From positions 1 to 42,052 of the forward strand of contig RFYP01000004.1 in assembly GCA_009921175.1 (NCBI GenBank): a stretch of DNA of 42,052 nucleotides, in the 5' to 3' direction. The translations under genes and the position numbers were made by a program. The stretch's first letter is position 1. Every line of letters starts with the position of its first letter. Shown in pieces: positions 29,011 to 38,003 of the stretch. The notes under the pieces were generated by a model that saw only the letters and a list, made by a program, of their open reading frames with translations, was not told the origin of the DNA and did not search any database. The DNA comes from Flavobacteriia bacterium (GTDB lineage Bacteria > Bacteroidota > Bacteroidia > Flavobacteriales > Flavobacteriaceae).

Positions 29011-29069
29011 ATATTTTAATTGAATCCTACCGGGATAGTAGGTTCGAGAACTATTTAATAATCATATAA

Positions 29070-30950
29070 ATGCGTTTTTTTAAAAATGCATTTTGTGCGG
29101 CACTATTTATTGTAAATACTGTAAACGCACAAAATGCTCCCCAACTACTATCCATGCAAGACAGCCTTGAGGTAACTCCATTGCTGTCCAAAGAGCACCT
29201 TTTAAACGAAGTGGTCGTAGTCGATTCGCGCATAGCTAGAAAACGAAGTGCTTCGGGTAAATCGGTGGTTAAAATTGACTCCTCAACCCTAAAGCTTTTT
29301 CAGGGTCAGTCGCTAGCCACTGTACTAAACCACTATGCCGGCATCGAAGTCCTTGGTAGTCAAACCTACCCAGGGCAACCGTTGACCTACGCCATTCGTG
29401 GAGGAAGAAGTGACAAAGTGTTGGTGCTTATCGACGGGGTTCGTGTAAGCGATCCTTCCTTTATTGACAGCAGTTTTGACCTTAACCTTATTCCGGTGGA
29501 CAACATCCAAAGTGTCGAAATTCTTAAAGGAGCTTCTAGCACGCTCTACGGCAGTGCTGCGGCGGCAGGGGTGATCAGTATCCAAACCAAAAAAGGAACC
29601 GCTACCCCCAAACTTACTTGGCTGGGCACGACGGGTACCCTGACCGATGCCAAACAAAGTGAAAAGGGATTGACAACCGTATCAAACCATTTTTCATATG
29701 CCAATCGTATTCAACAAATCGGCTACCGTATTCATTTTGACCAACAGTATTCGGACGGTATGAGTGCCGTAATAGGTACTGAGAAAGACCCTTTTGCAAG
29801 ACGTAATTTTGGGGTTCGCCTTTCCGCTGTATCTTCTTCAGCTTGGGATTGGGATTTTAATTTGAGTAAAACCGACCTGAACAGTCACTATGATAATTCA
29901 TATCCCCTTGAAGATGCTCCTTTTCGATTGTTATCCGACCAATTGCGCTGGTCGTTTTCTCCACAGTACCGCTATGCCAAAGGTCGTTTTGGACTCCACA
30001 CGGGCTATCAAAAATCAAATCGGGATTTTCAGAGTAATTATCCTTCAGAATTTTCGGCATTCCACCATTTTATCGACCTTTTTAATACCCACCGGTTTTC
30101 GGATAAATGGGCTTTACTCACTGGGATTAACTACCAAAAGGCACAATCTCAAATAGACGATCAAAATCCTTCAGCCTCCCAAACGGATTTATACCTAAAC
30201 AGTATTTATGAAGGGTCAAAACTGCATTTAAATACGGGACTTCGGCGCAACGACCATCAGACTTATGGGACACAATGGACCTATAATTTTAATCCTTCTC
30301 TACACCATTCAGCCGGAGGCTTGAACTATAAATTTTTCTTAGGCTTAAGCAGTGCTTTTATTGCCCCGAGCCTTTATCAGTTATACAGCCCCTATGGCGA
30401 TGAAAGCTTAGAGCCTGCCGAAACCCAAACTACCGAAATTGGTGGAGTGATGAGCAGTGAGGCAGGAACTTTTGAAGGTGTCTTTTTTAAACGAAAAGAA
30501 AACCCTTCGCTCCTTTTTGACAATACGACTTTCCGCTATGCCAATTCAAACGAACAGGTCGCATACAGTGGTTTTGAATTCCGTTACCAAAATAGTTTTA
30601 TGGGCAAAATCAATACCGATTTGAATTATACCTATACCGAAACCGAGGGAGGTGATCTTCGGCGCATTCCCAAGCACAGTTTTTCGGGACTTATAGCCGT
30701 GCACTGGACAGCCCGTTGGTTTACCCAATTGGCCTACCGTCAGGTGGGTTCCCGTCGTGCAAGTGATGGTTCGACCTTGTTAAGTCCCTATGGCTTGTGG
30801 AATATCAACGTTGCATATGCCTTGGAAAAGCCAAAACTCGACCTAGGAATTGCACTAACCAACCTGTTCAACAAAAAATACGTAGAGTTTCAAAATTACA
30901 CCACGCAAGGAAGAAACATTTTACTGACCCTCCGATGGGAATTGCTGTAG
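29070..30950 (+). CDS. btuB: TonB-dependent receptor, probable cobalamin outer-membrane transporter
   Basis: 626 aa; signal peptide; plug domain YAIRGGRSDKVLVLIDGVRVSDPSF...SVEILKGASSTLYGSAAAAGVISIQTKKG; terminal aromatic beta-strand; directly downstream of B12 riboswitch. Confidence 0.92.
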   Translation: MRFFKNAFCAALFIVNTVNAQNAPQLLSMQDSLEVTPLLSKEHLLNEVVVVDSRIARKRSASGKSVVKIDSSTLKLFQGQSLATVLNHYAGIEVLGSQTYPGQPLTYAIRGGRSDKVLVLIDGVRVSDPSFIDSSFDLNLIPVDNIQSVEILKGASSTLYGSAAAAGVISIQTKKGTATPKLTWLGTTGTLTDAKQSEKGLTTVSNHFSYANRIQQIGYRIHFDQQYSDGMSAVIGTEKDPFARRNFGVRLSAVSSSAWDWDFNLSKTDLNSHYDNSYPLEDAPFRLLSDQLRWSFSPQYRYAKGRFGLHTGYQKSNRDFQSNYPSEFSAFHHFIDLFNTHRFSDKWALLTGINYQKAQSQIDDQNPSASQTDLYLNSIYEGSKLHLNTGLRRNDHQTYGTQWTYNFNPSLHHSAGGLNYKFFLGLSSAFIAPSLYQLYSPYGDESLEPAETQTTEIGGVMSSEAGTFEGVFFKRKENPSLLFDNTTFRYANSNEQVAYSGFEFRYQNSFMGKINTDLNYTYTETEGGDLRRIPKHSFSGLIAVHWTARWFTQLAYRQVGSRRASDGSTLLSPYGLWNINVAYALEKPKLDLGIALTNLFNKKYVEFQNYTTQGRNILLTLRWELL

Positions 30951-30951
30951 T

Positions 30952-32418
30952 TTAGCGCTGATTAGTTTTTTGCCCGATGGGCTTGACAAACATCCGTTGC
31001 GAGAGTTGCTCCTTGGGCGTGATCAATGTGTTTTCGATGGGGTAGAGGGTTGGGAATTCTCCTTTGGCTGTTGCTGTACCTCTAAGTTCATCTAAGGCAC
31101 GTTTAAGCAAGGGTTCTTGTTCGTCACCCAAAATCCCTGCATTGGAAAAACTTTCTCTAAGCATGATATCCGGTACTAGTCCGTCGGTATAATCTGAAAA
31201 GCCTTCGCTGTTGGCAATTTTTAAGACAATGGGCTGCATGGCATATTTGTGGTTGGGGTTTTTGTTGCCACTGTTGTCAATATAATCGTAAACCGTAATG
31301 GACCCCACGTTTTTACCTACGGTGGTATCTCCAATTTGGATGACTTCAATATGCGGTTTAAGTCCATTGATGAGTAATTCACTGGCTGAGGCGCTGCGTG
31401 AGGTGGTTAAAACATACAATCGGTCAAGGTTTAGGCTATTGATGGCGATTCCCCCTTCCATGACAGCGGTCAAGCGATCGGTTAGGCGCGAGGGGTTTTC
31501 CTCCTGCCAATAGGCCATGAGTTTTGAATTCCATTGTTCTTTAGAAAAAACCGATGACCCGCGGTCTCCGGCAATCATACTGGCTAGGTATATACAGCTG
31601 GCTATCGATCCTCCTGGGTTGTAGCGAAGATCCAAGATCAAATCGGTCACCCCAGCGGCTTTAAACTCACCAAAAACCGTATTGAGCTGCTCATCAAAGG
31701 TACCGACAAATTGGTTGTACATCAGGTAGCCAACTTTTTGGCCGTCGATGTCCAATACACGGTTGATTTGTATGGGGTTAGTTTGAAAGTTTTCTTCTTT
31801 CACCAAGGCAACATCGGTTCCGTTAAGCACAAAGTCATCCCCTTGGATTTCACCCATATTAAGGGTGTATTCTAAATTTTCACTAAACAACAAAGAACGG
31901 TAGTTGTTAACCGTAAGTGGGGTGCCGTTGACACCGATAAAAAGGTCACCGCGTTGAATGTCTTTATTGGCTGCATCAGAGCCCTCTAATATATAAGTGA
32001 CAAACCCGACCACACCAGGACAGCCCTGGCATTGGAGCAATAAAATAAACTCTACACCATTGCTCGCTTCGATACCGGATAAGGAATTTTCAAGTTCGAC
32101 ATAATCATCGACTATCCAACTAAAACGGTCGTCATCGTGTAATAGGGTTTCAAAAAACGCATCAGGTTCCGGATTGGACTGAATGAATTGGGCATAGCTG
32201 GTGGTGTTGTCGTCTTTTGTATCCGCCAGATTAGGAACGGCTTCTTGCCAATAGTAAAATTGGTTTAGTCCTTGCCAAACAAAATCACTAATTTCGAGGC
32301 TTCCGGTAAGGTTGATTGTTGCATCATCACGGTCTCCGGTATTGGTTGTTTCTTCTTTTTCACAAGCATTAAAACCAATAAACAAGAGAGCTAGTAAGTA
32401 TAAAAATCGCATTTTCAT
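30952..32418 (-). CDS. S41 family peptidase (tail-specific protease type), lipoprotein
   Basis: 488 aa; lipobox FIGFNAC; DLILDLRYNPGGSIASC, catalytic SRSASASELLINGL, QIGDTTVGKNVGS. Confidence 0.9.
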   Translation of the reverse strand: MKMRFLYLLALLFIGFNACEKEETTNTGDRDDATINLTGSLEISDFVWQGLNQFYYWQEAVPNLADTKDDNTTSYAQFIQSNPEPDAFFETLLHDDDRFSWIVDDYVELENSLSGIEASNGVEFILLLQCQGCPGVVGFVTYILEGSDAANKDIQRGDLFIGVNGTPLTVNNYRSLLFSENLEYTLNMGEIQGDDFVLNGTDVALVKEENFQTNPIQINRVLDIDGQKVGYLMYNQFVGTFDEQLNTVFGEFKAAGVTDLILDLRYNPGGSIASCIYLASMIAGDRGSSVFSKEQWNSKLMAYWQEENPSRLTDRLTAVMEGGIAINSLNLDRLYVLTTSRSASASELLINGLKPHIEVIQIGDTTVGKNVGSITVYDYIDNSGNKNPNHKYAMQPIVLKIANSEGFSDYTDGLVPDIMLRESFSNAGILGDEQEPLLKRALDELRGTATAKGEFPTLYPIENTLITPKEQLSQRMFVKPIGQKTNQR

Positions 32419-32542
32419 GGTGCCAAGTTTCTACTCAAATTTACTGGCTATTTTTCAAAAAAACCAGTTTATCTAAAATAAATTAAGAAATTGTGTTACA
32501 ACTATACCATGAGTCTCGTCTTAAGTGTATAGGCTAAAATCG

Positions 32543-33064
32543 ATGGAATTGTCATTAATCAGCGAAAAACCGAACGACAGTATTCCCAACCAGGAAAAGC
32601 TTTTTCGAATTGCCAAACGCTTGTTGGTCTCAGTTGATGAAGCAAAAGACGCCGTGCAGGAAATCAATATCAAGTGGTGGCAAATGCCTCCCGAAAAAAA
32701 ACATGCCCTGCAAAATGTCGAGTCTTATGCCGTTACCATGATCAAAAACTATTGCCTGGATCGCCTTAAATCTAGGGAAGCCCAGAATCTTCCTGTAGAT
32801 GAAAGCATGCTCACCATAGCCGATGAACAGGGATTGGCGCGTAGAATCGAACAACGTGACGGCCTCGATTGGGTGAGTAAATTGATCAATACCTTACCCG
32901 AGCCAGGGCGACTGATTATCCAACTTCGAGAGATCGAAAACTATGAATTTAGTGCGATTGCCCAAATCGTCGACCTACCCGAAACGACCGTGCGAGTCTA
33001 TTTGTCCCGTGCGCGAAAAAAACTAAGAAGTCAATACTTAAAAATAGACCCTCATGGAATCTAA
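32543..33064 (+). CDS. RNA polymerase sigma factor, ECF/sigma-70 family
   Basis: Region 2 LFRIAKRLLVSVDEAKDAVQEINIKWW...SYAVTMIKNYCLDRLKSR; region 4 LINTLPEPGRLIIQLREIENYEFSAIAQIVDLPETTVRVYLSRARKKLR. Start at MELSLISEK preferred to the upstream GTG. Confidence 0.92.
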   Translation: MELSLISEKPNDSIPNQEKLFRIAKRLLVSVDEAKDAVQEINIKWWQMPPEKKHALQNVESYAVTMIKNYCLDRLKSREAQNLPVDESMLTIADEQGLARRIEQRDGLDWVSKLINTLPEPGRLIIQLREIENYEFSAIAQIVDLPETTVRVYLSRARKKLRSQYLKIDPHGI

Positions 33065-33476
33065 AAAAATCAAGGAGTTGTTGGACAACTATTTTGAAGG
33101 CCAAACCAGCCTGCAAGAAGAACAGCAACTACGTGTTTATTTTAATACTACGGCAGACTTGCCTGCTTCACTGCGGGCCTATGCACCCTTTTTTCAGTAC
33201 ACCCATCAAGCCCAACTAAAAGCACAAGCTGTAAGTCGCAGACCTCAAAGTTATTCGAGTACTTGGGCCATAGCAGCCAGTTTTCTGTTGCTTATTAGCC
33301 TCAATCTGTATCACCAAAACCAGGGGCCACAAACCGACGAAATTCAGGAAGCCCGAATGGCGTACCTGCAATTTAAAGACGGGTTGGACTTGGTTTCTAA
33401 AAACCTTAACAAAGGCACTTCCAAAATTGTTTATGTTGACTATTTCGAAGTGACCACGAACAAAATTTTTAAATAG
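33054..33476 (+). CDS. single-TM hypothetical protein, candidate anti-sigma factor
   Basis: 140 aa; N-term IKELLDNYFEGQTSLQEEQQLRVYF resembles Bacteroidota anti-sigma N-termini; TM WAIAASFLLLISLNLY; overlaps the sigma gene by 11 bp. Confidence 0.65.
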   Translation: MESKKIKELLDNYFEGQTSLQEEQQLRVYFNTTADLPASLRAYAPFFQYTHQAQLKAQAVSRRPQSYSSTWAIAASFLLLISLNLYHQNQGPQTDEIQEARMAYLQFKDGLDLVSKNLNKGTSKIVYVDYFEVTTNKIFK

Positions 33477-33483
33477 AAAAGCA

Positions 33484-34032
33484 ATGAAAAAAATCATCTT
33501 CTTAATTCTCTTCGTTACCACAACTTCTTGGAGCCAAGCCCAGGATGTATTTGAAAAATTTCAAAACAATGATGGGGTGTCTTACATCTCGATCAATCCA
33601 AAAATGTTTGAACTTATCGGAAAATTTAGTCTCAGTGCCGAAGATCCCGAGGCCCAAGCCTATTTGGATATGGTGCGTAACATCAAAATCTTTAAGGTTT
33701 TGATTACCAGTGATGCCACTATCGGAGAACAAATTGGTACGATGGTCCAAAAAATGGTCGATCAAGATGCGATGGAAACCCTAATGACGGTAAAAGATGC
33801 TGATGCCAATGTCGCTTTTTATGTCAAATCGGGTAGTAGTGACAACAAGGTAGAACGCTTGTTGATGTTTTCGAAGGACATCCAAAATATGGAATTGGGG
33901 AAAAACAATGCCAAAATCGAAAATGTCCTGTTACTGCTCGAAGGCCTTATAGACCTGGATAAAATTTCCCTACTTACCGAGCAGATGGACTTGCCCGGAG
34001 GCGATAAACTTAAAAAAGCCCAGCAAAACTAA
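33484..34032 (+). CDS. DUF4252 domain-containing protein (secreted)
   Basis: 182 aa; signal peptide MKKIIFLILFVTTTSWSQAQ; DGVSYISINPKMFELIGKF...IKIFKVLITSD; operon position. Confidence 0.75.
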   Translation: MKKIIFLILFVTTTSWSQAQDVFEKFQNNDGVSYISINPKMFELIGKFSLSAEDPEAQAYLDMVRNIKIFKVLITSDATIGEQIGTMVQKMVDQDAMETLMTVKDADANVAFYVKSGSSDNKVERLLMFSKDIQNMELGKNNAKIENVLLLLEGLIDLDKISLLTEQMDLPGGDKLKKAQQN

Positions 34033-34055
34033 TCGGTACCAAAACAACTAAACTC

Positions 34056-34643
34056 ATGAAAAAATCACGTTTTTACCCTTTTGCACTTTTGGCCATGATG
34101 GTCCTCTTCATAGGTTGTTCCGGGAAAATGACCCTTCAAAAATACTATGTTCAAAAAACCGAAGATGCCGACTTTATCATTGTCAATGTCCCCATTGATT
34201 TACAGGAATTTTTAAAGGGTGAATTGACTGAAGAGGAACTTACAACCATCCAATCCATCCGTAAACTGAATGTGCTTATTTATCAACACCAGGCCGATAA
34301 TCCCACCAAATCAAAGCGTGAAATCGAGCAGTTGGATCAAATCTTAGCGCAAGAAACCTATAATAACCTGACCGATTTTGGTATGGGGAAAACCAAGGGA
34401 AAGGTGCTGTATGTTGGGTCTGAAAACGATATCGATGAGGGTGTGGTCTATGTTCGCAATTCCGACATGGGACTGGTGGTTGTCCGTGTGCTTGGTGAGG
34501 CGATGAACCCCGGTGCCTTACTTTTACTCACCCAAAAAATCAATCATGCGGATTTTGTGGGTAGTTTGGGCCAGCAATTTGAAGGACTTTTTAAAACCTT
34601 TGGAGAGGTAAAATCCACGTCAAACAACAATCAAATCTTATAA
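34056..34643 (+). CDS. DUF4252 domain-containing lipoprotein
   Basis: 195 aa; lipobox MVLFIGCSGK; SIRKLNVLIYQH, NSDMGLVVVRVLGEAMNPGALLLLTQKI; paralog-like to the preceding gene. Confidence 0.75.
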   Translation: MKKSRFYPFALLAMMVLFIGCSGKMTLQKYYVQKTEDADFIIVNVPIDLQEFLKGELTEEELTTIQSIRKLNVLIYQHQADNPTKSKREIEQLDQILAQETYNNLTDFGMGKTKGKVLYVGSENDIDEGVVYVRNSDMGLVVVRVLGEAMNPGALLLLTQKINHADFVGSLGQQFEGLFKTFGEVKSTSNNNQIL

Positions 34644-34646
34644 AGA

Positions 34647-35990
34647 TTAGATTCCTGTATAGTTAAAAGGGCTGATAAGTTTCAATTCTTTTTTCACGGC
34701 TTCATCCACCTCGAGTTGATCGATAAATTGATGGATATGGTCTCGGTCAATAGCCGCATGGGTTCGGGTAAGCGCCAAGAGTGCCTCATAGGGATTGGGA
34801 TAGCCTTCTCTACGTAATATCGTCTGCAGGGCTTCGGCAACAACGGTCCAATTGGCCTCTAGATCCTGATTGATTTTTTCGGTATTGACCAATAATTTGC
34901 CCAACCCTTTGATCATGGATTGAAAGGCAATAAGGGTATAGCCAAAGGGGAGGCCTGCGTTTCTCAAAACGGTACTATCGGTCAGGTCTCTTTGAAGGCG
35001 TGAAACGGGGAGTTTATTGCTCAAAAATTCTAATACGGCATTGGCCATACCTAAGTTGCCTTCTGCGTTTTCAAAATCAATCGGATTGACCTTGTGCGGC
35101 ATGGCTGAGGATCCTATTTCACCTGACTTTATTTTTTGTTTAAAATAGTCCATAGATATATAGGTCCAGATGTCGCGACACAGGTCGATGCAAATCGTAT
35201 TGATTCTTCTTAGTGCATCACACAAAGCGGCAAAGTGGTCGTAATGTTCTATTTGCGTGGTCGGAAAAGAGTGTTTCAATTCAAGACTCTTTTCGACAAA
35301 GGCGGTGCCAAATTTTTTCCAGTCGATCTCAGGATAGGCAACCTTATGGGCATTAAAATTACCGGTTGCTCCTCCAAACTTGGCGGCATGCGGCACTTGG
35401 AGTAAGTGGGTTTTTTGTTCCTCGATTCGGTTGATAAACACTTCAAACTCTTTGCCTAAACGTGTGGGAGAGGCCGGCTGACCGTGGGTTCTAGCCAACA
35501 GCGATATGTCTTTATAGTCTTCGGCCAGTCCTACCAGGGTTTCTTGTAGTTCTTCGAGTAGGGGGAGGTATTCTTTTTGCAGCGCACATTTGATCGATAG
35601 GGGGATGGCGGTGTTGTTGATGTCTTGAGAGGTCAAACCAAAGTGAATAAACTCTTTGTAGCGTTGTAGCTCTAATTTGTCGAATTCTTTTTTGATAAAA
35701 TACTCAACAGCTTTGACATCGTGATTGGTTGTTTTTTCGATTTCTTTGATTTCGAGGGCATCATCTTGACTGAAGTGGGTGTAAATACTTCTGAGCTCTT
35801 CAAATAGGGAGGGGTTAAAATCTTGAAGTTGGGGTAGGGGTAATTCACATAACGCAATAAAATATTCAATTTCGACCTGTACGCGAAATTTAAACAAGGC
35901 TTCTTCCGAAAAATAGGCGGCCAGGGTTTTGGTTTTGGCCCGGTAGCGACCATCGATAGGACTTATGGCGTTGAGTGCGGTCAGCAGCAT
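34647..35990 (-). CDS. purB: adenylosuccinate lyase
   Basis: 447 aa; ALNAISPIDGRYRAKT, HFGLTSQDINNTA, ARTHGQPASPTRLGKE, signature GSSAMPHKVNPIDFENAEGN. Confidence 0.97.
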   Translation of the reverse strand: MLLTALNAISPIDGRYRAKTKTLAAYFSEEALFKFRVQVEIEYFIALCELPLPQLQDFNPSLFEELRSIYTHFSQDDALEIKEIEKTTNHDVKAVEYFIKKEFDKLELQRYKEFIHFGLTSQDINNTAIPLSIKCALQKEYLPLLEELQETLVGLAEDYKDISLLARTHGQPASPTRLGKEFEVFINRIEEQKTHLLQVPHAAKFGGATGNFNAHKVAYPEIDWKKFGTAFVEKSLELKHSFPTTQIEHYDHFAALCDALRRINTICIDLCRDIWTYISMDYFKQKIKSGEIGSSAMPHKVNPIDFENAEGNLGMANAVLEFLSNKLPVSRLQRDLTDSTVLRNAGLPFGYTLIAFQSMIKGLGKLLVNTEKINQDLEANWTVVAEALQTILRREGYPNPYEALLALTRTHAAIDRDHIHQFIDQLEVDEAVKKELKLISPFNYTGI

Positions 35991-36040
35991 AGTGTCAGGA
36001 TTTGAGGTAAAGATACGGCACGCATTTTAACTGAAAGAAA

Positions 36041-36574
36041 TTACGGCAATATTTCTCGGCCAGCGGTTTTAAATCCGGGGGATGCGGTAGGCCATTGTTT
36101 TTTTATCAGAGCCTGTAATTCGGGTAAAATCCAGGGGGCCTCCTGCCTTAATAAATAGAGGGTTTTGATCGCAAAGTTTTGTGTAGCTACCTTGGCGGGG
36201 GCCAAAAGCCAATCAAAGGCCAAGGCAATGAGTTGCTCTTTTTGGGGTGGGTCGAACCGGTTGGGGTGTTTTTTATAGAAATAATACAGCAGTTTACTCA
36301 TCGGTCTTCGCACCGATTCATTTTGTACGGCAGGTAAGGTAGTCAATAGTTGAGGTAGCGAGGGGGTCAGCGATTCCAGTCGTTCTAAAAAATAAAGTTC
36401 CATGATCCAAGCACTTATTGCCTGTCTTCGGGCTTGGGAGCTGTCCAAAGCAAAACCAACCATAGCAGGGACATATTCGGGTTGTGCTACAACAAAGTTT
36501 TTCCCCTTTTCACGGTCGGTTCTTCTGGCGCTGAGTCGATCTAAAAAGTGTTCAAAATCCGTGGGATTAGCCAT
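36041..36574 (-). CDS. hypothetical all-alpha (HEAT-like) protein
   Basis: 177 aa uninterrupted ORF in the same orientation as purB; helical repeats such as VATQNFAIKTLYLLRQEAPWILPELQALIKK. Confidence 0.7.
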   Translation of the reverse strand: MANPTDFEHFLDRLSARRTDREKGKNFVVAQPEYVPAMVGFALDSSQARRQAISAWIMELYFLERLESLTPSLPQLLTTLPAVQNESVRRPMSKLLYYFYKKHPNRFDPPQKEQLIALAFDWLLAPAKVATQNFAIKTLYLLRQEAPWILPELQALIKKQWPTASPGFKTAGREILP

Positions 36575-36576
36575 GT

Positions 36577-37359
36577 TTACAATTGAAGAATTTTGTATTC
36601 TTCATAGCAACTACTAATGGCTTCGAGTATTTGTAGGTCGTTGGATTCTTTGATAAACACATCGGAGTAGTTGCAGTTGCGCAAGATTTCTTCAATATCC
36701 ACACGGTTGAGGTTGAGCAGTTGACTCAAGACCTCACGGTCGAACTTGGCGGCCAGCAAATTTTTAATTTCATCATCGGCTCGCATTTGCTTGAGTTTGC
36801 GCATTTGTTGGGGGTTTTTGCCAAACAAATTATGTAAAAAATCGGCAGGATTAAACAGGGCGCCTACGGCTTTTGAAAAAGCGCCTCTCCCTTGATTTCC
36901 AGCTTCGTAACCCGAATTGGGTAGCCCCGAAATACTGTAGCGTCCGGCCGGGTTGATCGGGACATTTTTGGCATCGATATCCAAATAACCCGTAAGTTGA
37001 TAGGGCCGGATAATGATTTCTTCCAACGCAAAGGCCAGTTCGGTGAGTTTAAAGGTGTTGTTGCCAAACTTAATCATATCGGCACTTACTGGAACTTTAA
37101 GCGGTTTGTATCCCAAATACGAAAAATACAAGGTGTCGTCGACGGCTGCGGGGATTTCAAACATTCCTTTGGCATCAGTCGTTGTACCAATGACTTGTGT
37201 GAGGTTGACTACATGCACGCTTTCCATCGGACGATTGTTGGTTTCATTAAGGACTTTGGCCTTAAAGGGCTCAGTTGTCGAAACTTCCTGAGCTTGTGCT
37301 TGAAAAAATAATGACAGGCAGGTCAACAAAACAATAAGGTGCTGGTGCAATCGAATCAT
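36577..37359 (-). CDS. carboxypeptidase-like regulatory domain (beta-sandwich) secreted protein
   Basis: 260 aa; signal peptide; AKVLNETNNRPMESVHVVNLTQVIGTTTDAKGMFEIPAAVDDTLYFSYLGYKPLKVPV = CarboxypepD_reg-like. Confidence 0.82.
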   Translation of the reverse strand: MIRLHQHLIVLLTCLSLFFQAQAQEVSTTEPFKAKVLNETNNRPMESVHVVNLTQVIGTTTDAKGMFEIPAAVDDTLYFSYLGYKPLKVPVSADMIKFGNNTFKLTELAFALEEIIIRPYQLTGYLDIDAKNVPINPAGRYSISGLPNSGYEAGNQGRGAFSKAVGALFNPADFLHNLFGKNPQQMRKLKQMRADDEIKNLLAAKFDREVLSQLLNLNRVDIEEILRNCNYSDVFIKESNDLQILEAISSCYEEYKILQL

Positions 37360-37421
37360 TGGTTAAAAATAACAAGAAAATACTTGTGAATCCATAAAGC
37401 ATTCGTAAAACCGGCCTTGAT

Positions 37422-38003
37422 TTAACGAATTTGTGACAGCAGAAAAACGGCGAGCTTTTGCATGGCCAACCCCCGATGGCTGATTTTGTTTTTTTCTTCC
37501 AGTGTAAGTTGTGCAAAAGACTGTCTATATCCTACCGGTTGAAAAACAGGATCGTATCCAAAGCCTCCATCACCGGTGGGCTGTTCTAGAATCTGGCCCT
37601 TTACAACCTCTTCGAAGGTGTAGCGGCCACCGTTGAAGTGCATGGCAATTACGGTTCTAAATTGGGCTTCTCTGTTGGATTGACCTTCCATGGCCCGGAG
37701 TAATTTTTGGATATTCGCTTGTGCATTGGCCTGAGCACCGGCATAACGTGCAGAATACACACCGGGTGCTCCCCCGAGTGCTTTCACTTCCAAGCCGGTA
37801 TCGTCGGCAAAACAATCGGTGTGGTATTGACTAAAAATGGCATCGGCTTTGATCCAGGCATTGGCCGATAGCGTAGCTCCCGTTTCTTCAATGGCAGTGG
37901 TGTGTCCCAATGCGGCTAAACTTTGCAATTGGACTCCTGCAGGAAGTAGTTTTTGGACTTCCTCTAATTTGTGTGCATTGTGGGTAGCAAAAACCAACTT
38001 CAT
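37422..38003 (-). CDS. rdgB: XTP/dITP diphosphatase (non-canonical purine NTP pyrophosphatase)
   Basis: 193 aa; MKLVFATHNAHKLEEVQKLL, CFADDTGLEVKALGGAPGVYSARYAG, GFGYDPVFQPVGY, KNKISHRGLA. Confidence 0.96.
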   Translation of the reverse strand: MKLVFATHNAHKLEEVQKLLPAGVQLQSLAALGHTTAIEETGATLSANAWIKADAIFSQYHTDCFADDTGLEVKALGGAPGVYSARYAGAQANAQANIQKLLRAMEGQSNREAQFRTVIAMHFNGGRYTFEEVVKGQILEQPTGDGGFGYDPVFQPVGYRQSFAQLTLEEKNKISHRGLAMQKLAVFLLSQIR

